DNA from: Candidatus Woesearchaeota archaeon
GTDB taxonomy: Archaea; Nanobdellota; Nanobdellia; SCGC-AAA011-G17; UBA489
Assembly (NCBI GenBank): GCA_030679025.1
Contig: JAUXTV010000094.1
Coordinates: 1-7,308 of the forward strand
Direction of reading: 5' to 3'
DNA length: 7,308 nt
Under the pieces are notes generated by a model, which saw only the letters and a list, made by a program, of their open reading frames with translations, did not search any database and was not told the origin of the DNA. How positions within the stretch are numbered: the stretch's first letter is position 1; every line of letters begins with the position of its first letter. Shown one piece after another: positions 5,385-7,308 of this stretch. The position numbers and the translations under genes are program-made.

Positions 5385-6731
5385 TCAGAGAGAAAACTCT
5401 TCTGGTTGAGTTACACGTTGATGTCTTTGCAATAAAGGAATAAAGTCTAAATCTTTGGCAAACGCTAGCTTCCATTCCAAGGCTGCATTTTTGAGATCGC
5501 TTATCTTCATTTTCGTAGTCATATGCTTATTCAGGTAGAGCATATGTTCCTTGCATTTCTCTTTGTCAAAGGGTAAGTGTTCATATTTCGTTCTAGGCTT
5601 AGGCACTAAAGGATTGATAGAAGCATGTACTCTTCGTCCAAACCTTTTCTTTGCTGTTGCAATAAAATCAAGCATCTCGTCCAAATCTTTGATCGTCTGT
5701 TCTGGGAGTCCAATAATAAAATACATCTTGATTTGCTCAAAACCATGTTTAGCAGCTCTATCAATCATCTCTAAAAATGCTGCATCAGTAATTTTCTTGT
5801 CTGTTAACATTCTCATGCGTTCATTGGCTTCAGGAGCTACAGTCAAGCTTCTTTGTCCACCTTTTCTAATAAGACTAAGCATGTCATCGTCTAAATATTC
5901 TAGACGCAGAGAAGGCACAGAAAAAGGAATGTTATTATCCACCAGCCACTGCAAGAGTTTCTTTCTTTCAGGATGTACAAAAGAGGGAGCATACATAACC
6001 ACTTTCTCTCGTTGATCTAATTTCATACCATCTTGAATTGCTTTAATTAATAACTCTACTTTTCTATATTTCAATTTTGGATAAATGGTAGGAATCGTGC
6101 AGAATTTACAAGTAAAAGGACAACCTCTTTCTACTTCCAATAAAAAAGATTTGCCAAAGACATAACTTTTATCCACTGTTTCTGGCAAGGGTTGGTAGAT
6201 CGGATAAGGGCTAGTATTCAAGTCAGCAGTAGCAGGTACAATAGTTTTTGTTTTTCCAGGGACATAGACTCCAGGTAACTGTGCAATGCTAGTCAAAAAT
6301 GCTTCTTTCTCTGGATGTGTTTCATAATGGTGTAAAATATCCACAGTCACTTCTTCTGCATCTCCTAAGACAAAGAAATCCACATATCTCGTCAAGGTTT
6401 CTGGATTAGAAGTAATACAAGGTCCACCAGCGAAAATAATTGCTTCTCGTTTTTCTTTCTCAAAAGGAATCTTATTTTCTTTTAAAATGTTGAAGAGGTT
6501 GAAATAATCTAATTCATATTGAAAGGTAAAACCAACTAAATCAAAATGCTGTAATCCTTCGCACTTGTCTAAAAACTTGCGTTCGCAGCTCCATTGAGGT
6601 AGATGATTGACAATATTATAGAAGATCAAGGGCGCTAAAGAATACACACCGCCGTAATACAAATTAGGATACACAATAGCTAAAGAGTGCATGCCTTTTT
6701 TCCAGGATTTTTGAAGTGTCGGATATTCCAT
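5385..6731 (-). CDS. Radical SAM protein with N-terminal B12-binding-like domain (COG1032-like)
   Basis: The product is 448 aa from the chosen start. Residues 15-140 resemble the cobalamin-binding-like Rossmann domain found in front of many radical SAM enzymes: SLAIVYPNLYYGGVYSLAP, FDLVGFTFQYELDYFNL, and FAGGPCITSNPETLTRYVDFFVLGDAEE. The cobalamin-ligating DxHxxG motif is absent, so B12 binding is doubtful. The radical SAM core follows, with the 4Fe-4S cluster motif CPFTCKFC (Cys204, 208, 211) preceded by EVERG, then the TVAPEANERMR segment and IKMYFIIGLPEQT typical of this superfamily. It is cytoplasmic and oxygen-sensitive in most relatives; the substrate is not predictable. I chose the ATG at 6731 because a TATA box lies 27 nt upstream. 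An open frame extends to an ATG at 6902, but that part is not family-like and overlaps the divergent gene. I am sure of the superfamily, not of the reaction. Confidence 0.9.
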   Translation of the reverse strand: MEYPTLQKSWKKGMHSLAIVYPNLYYGGVYSLAPLIFYNIVNHLPQWSCERKFLDKCEGLQHFDLVGFTFQYELDYFNLFNILKENKIPFEKEKREAIIFAGGPCITSNPETLTRYVDFFVLGDAEEVTVDILHHYETHPEKEAFLTSIAQLPGVYVPGKTKTIVPATADLNTSPYPIYQPLPETVDKSYVFGKSFLLEVERGCPFTCKFCTIPTIYPKLKYRKVELLIKAIQDGMKLDQREKVVMYAPSFVHPERKKLLQWLVDNNIPFSVPSLRLEYLDDDMLSLIRKGGQRSLTVAPEANERMRMLTDKKITDAAFLEMIDRAAKHGFEQIKMYFIIGLPEQTIKDLDEMLDFIATAKKRFGRRVHASINPLVPKPRTKYEHLPFDKEKCKEHMLYLNKHMTTKMKISDLKNAALEWKLAFAKDLDFIPLLQRHQRVTQPEEFSL

Positions 6732-6752
6732 AAATTTAGAAGAAAAACCATA

Positions 6753-6764
6753 GTTTTTAAAAGC
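6753..6764. promoter_or_regulatory. Near-symmetric TATA box between divergent genes
   Basis: The sequence GTTTTTAAAAGC reads as a TATA-like box on both strands. On the minus strand it is centred 27 nt before the radical SAM ATG at 6731. On the plus strand it would start a transcript near 6784, just before the likely ribosome binding site of the gene at 6799. It is the only clear promoter element in this 67-bp gap. Confidence 0.5.
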
Positions 6765-6784
6765 TCTGAAACCACAGAGAATAA

Positions 6785-6789
6785 AGGTG
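6785..6789 (+). promoter_or_regulatory. Possible Shine-Dalgarno AGGTG for the terminal gene
   Basis: AGGTG matches part of the archaeal anti-Shine-Dalgarno complement (GGAGGTGA) and lies 9 nt before the ATG at 6799, so it supports that start. The GTG inside it (6787) could instead be a leaderless start about 28 nt from the TATA box, which would add four residues (V/M-F-V-G). Confidence 0.4.
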
Positions 6790-6798
6790 TTTGTGGGA

Positions 6799-7308
6799 AT
6801 GCAGCAGAAAAGAGCATGGATCTTAAGCGGGTTTTTGTTTGTAGTAGGAATATTTCTATTAAAAGATGCAGAATACAATCTGCTGGGAGCAGTCATAGGC
6901 ATACCTCTTGTTGCAGAAGTAAGTCAGCTGTTAGGAATTATTTCTTTAATTGCTTCATTCATGGTCTTTACCGGTGGACAGGGTTTGGAAGAAATAGTAG
7001 AAGCAAAACCAACAACCTCTCAGAGGCTGCAAGCAGATCTTAAAAAATTAAGGGCAAGAATAGAGAGTTGTATAGACCTAGTATTGAAAAGCCATTTAGA
7101 GAAGATATATGTTCTTGCAACAAAGCAATTTGAAGAGCATCATGCAAGCTATAATTTTCTCCAAGGTCTGATCCATAATCTAGAAAGAGTAGAGGATGAT
7201 GCTGAAGTCTATCAGAGTATTAAATCTGTTGAATCTGTTAACCCTAGAAGGGTATTGCGAGAAAAACAATATGCTTTAGACAGATTGATAAAAAGAGAGC
7301 AAGGATTG
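6799..7308 (+). CDS. Membrane protein of unknown function, 3' end outside the window
   Basis: An open frame of 170 codons runs from the ATG at 6799 to the last base with no stop, so the C-terminus is missing. The N-terminus has two hydrophobic segments, about residues 7-21 (WILSGFLFVVGIFLL) and 28-58 (LLGAVIGIPLVAEVSQLLGIIS, continuing to FMVFTGG). The second could be one long or two short membrane helices. From about residue 70 the chain is charged and helical (LQADLKKLRARIESCIDLVLKSH; FLQGLIHNLERVEDDAEVYQSI), probably a cytoplasmic domain. I do not recognise a family. It is divergent from the radical SAM gene across 67 bp and may share a symmetric TATA box with it. It is preceded by AGGTG. 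Codon use is like that of the neighbouring genes. The frame is strongly supported; the function is unknown. Confidence 0.7.
   Translation, partial: MQQKRAWILSGFLFVVGIFLLKDAEYNLLGAVIGIPLVAEVSQLLGIISLIASFMVFTGGQGLEEIVEAKPTTSQRLQADLKKLRARIESCIDLVLKSHLEKIYVLATKQFEEHHASYNFLQGLIHNLERVEDDAEVYQSIKSVESVNPRRVLREKQYALDRLIKREQGL

Noticed and set aside
5551..6015. 154-codon open frame on the + strand
   Set aside because: It lies antisense inside the conserved radical SAM core, has no promoter, and its composition (Ser/Cys/Leu-rich) is that of an antisense shadow.
6732..6902. N-terminal extension of the radical SAM frame to an ATG at 6902
   Set aside because: The extra 57 residues look unlike the family, overlap the divergent membrane-protein gene and lie upstream of the TATA box that fits the ATG at 6731.
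6687..7043. 118-codon + strand frame overlapping the terminal gene
   Set aside because: Its product is rich in Arg, Ser and Cys without domain features. It overlaps both the radical SAM start and the better-supported membrane protein in another frame.

Overview
The window looks like part of the chromosome of an AT-rich archaeon. The evidence is archaeal-type protein families (a COG1340-like coiled-coil protein, a TrmB-family regulator, a DUF835-like domain, an archaeosortase-like protein). Archaeal TATA boxes also sit about 24-28 nt upstream of the chosen start codons, which is the arrangement expected for leaderless transcripts. The short archaeosortase, the short TrmB and a lipoprotein with a Thr/Asn linker would suit a DPANN-type lineage (Woesearchaeota/Pacearchaeota-like), but that is inference from gene style, not proof.

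Layout from left to right: (1) a coiled-coil protein of 289 aa on + (83-952), whose stop codon interlocks with the stop of a convergent minus-strand archaeosortase/exosortase-like membrane protein (949-1464). (2) Next to it on the minus strand is a 110-aa membrane-anchored or secreted protein of unknown function (1522-1854). It is divergent from a TrmB-family regulator (1941-2648). A perfect 8-bp inverted repeat lies between the two promoters and touches the TATA box of the regulator gene. (3) A 527-aa transmembrane protein (2769-4352) joins an extracytoplasmic four-helix-like sensor, HAMP, a DUF835-like domain and a C-terminal winged helix, so it may be a membrane-bound one-component transcription regulator. 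(4) The 311-bp gap at 4353-4663 holds oligo-T termination signals and a candidate structured small RNA of about 90 nt with its own TATA box, three hairpins and a T8 end. (5) A lipoprotein (4664-5347) carries two Cys-bracketed helical hairpins of identical length. (6) A minus-strand radical SAM protein (5385-6731) is convergent to it and divergent from (7) a membrane protein of unknown function that runs off the right edge (6799-7308).

The genes do not form one clear operon: nearly every gene has its own promoter. The shared theme is the cell surface and its regulation (archaeosortase, membrane-anchored small protein, transmembrane sensor-regulator, lipoprotein, terminal membrane protein), but no direct pathway link can be shown. 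The most unusual items are the HAMP-DUF835-winged-helix receptor, the small RNA candidate and the duplicated Cys-stapled hairpins. I did not recognise a complete new defence or mobile system.
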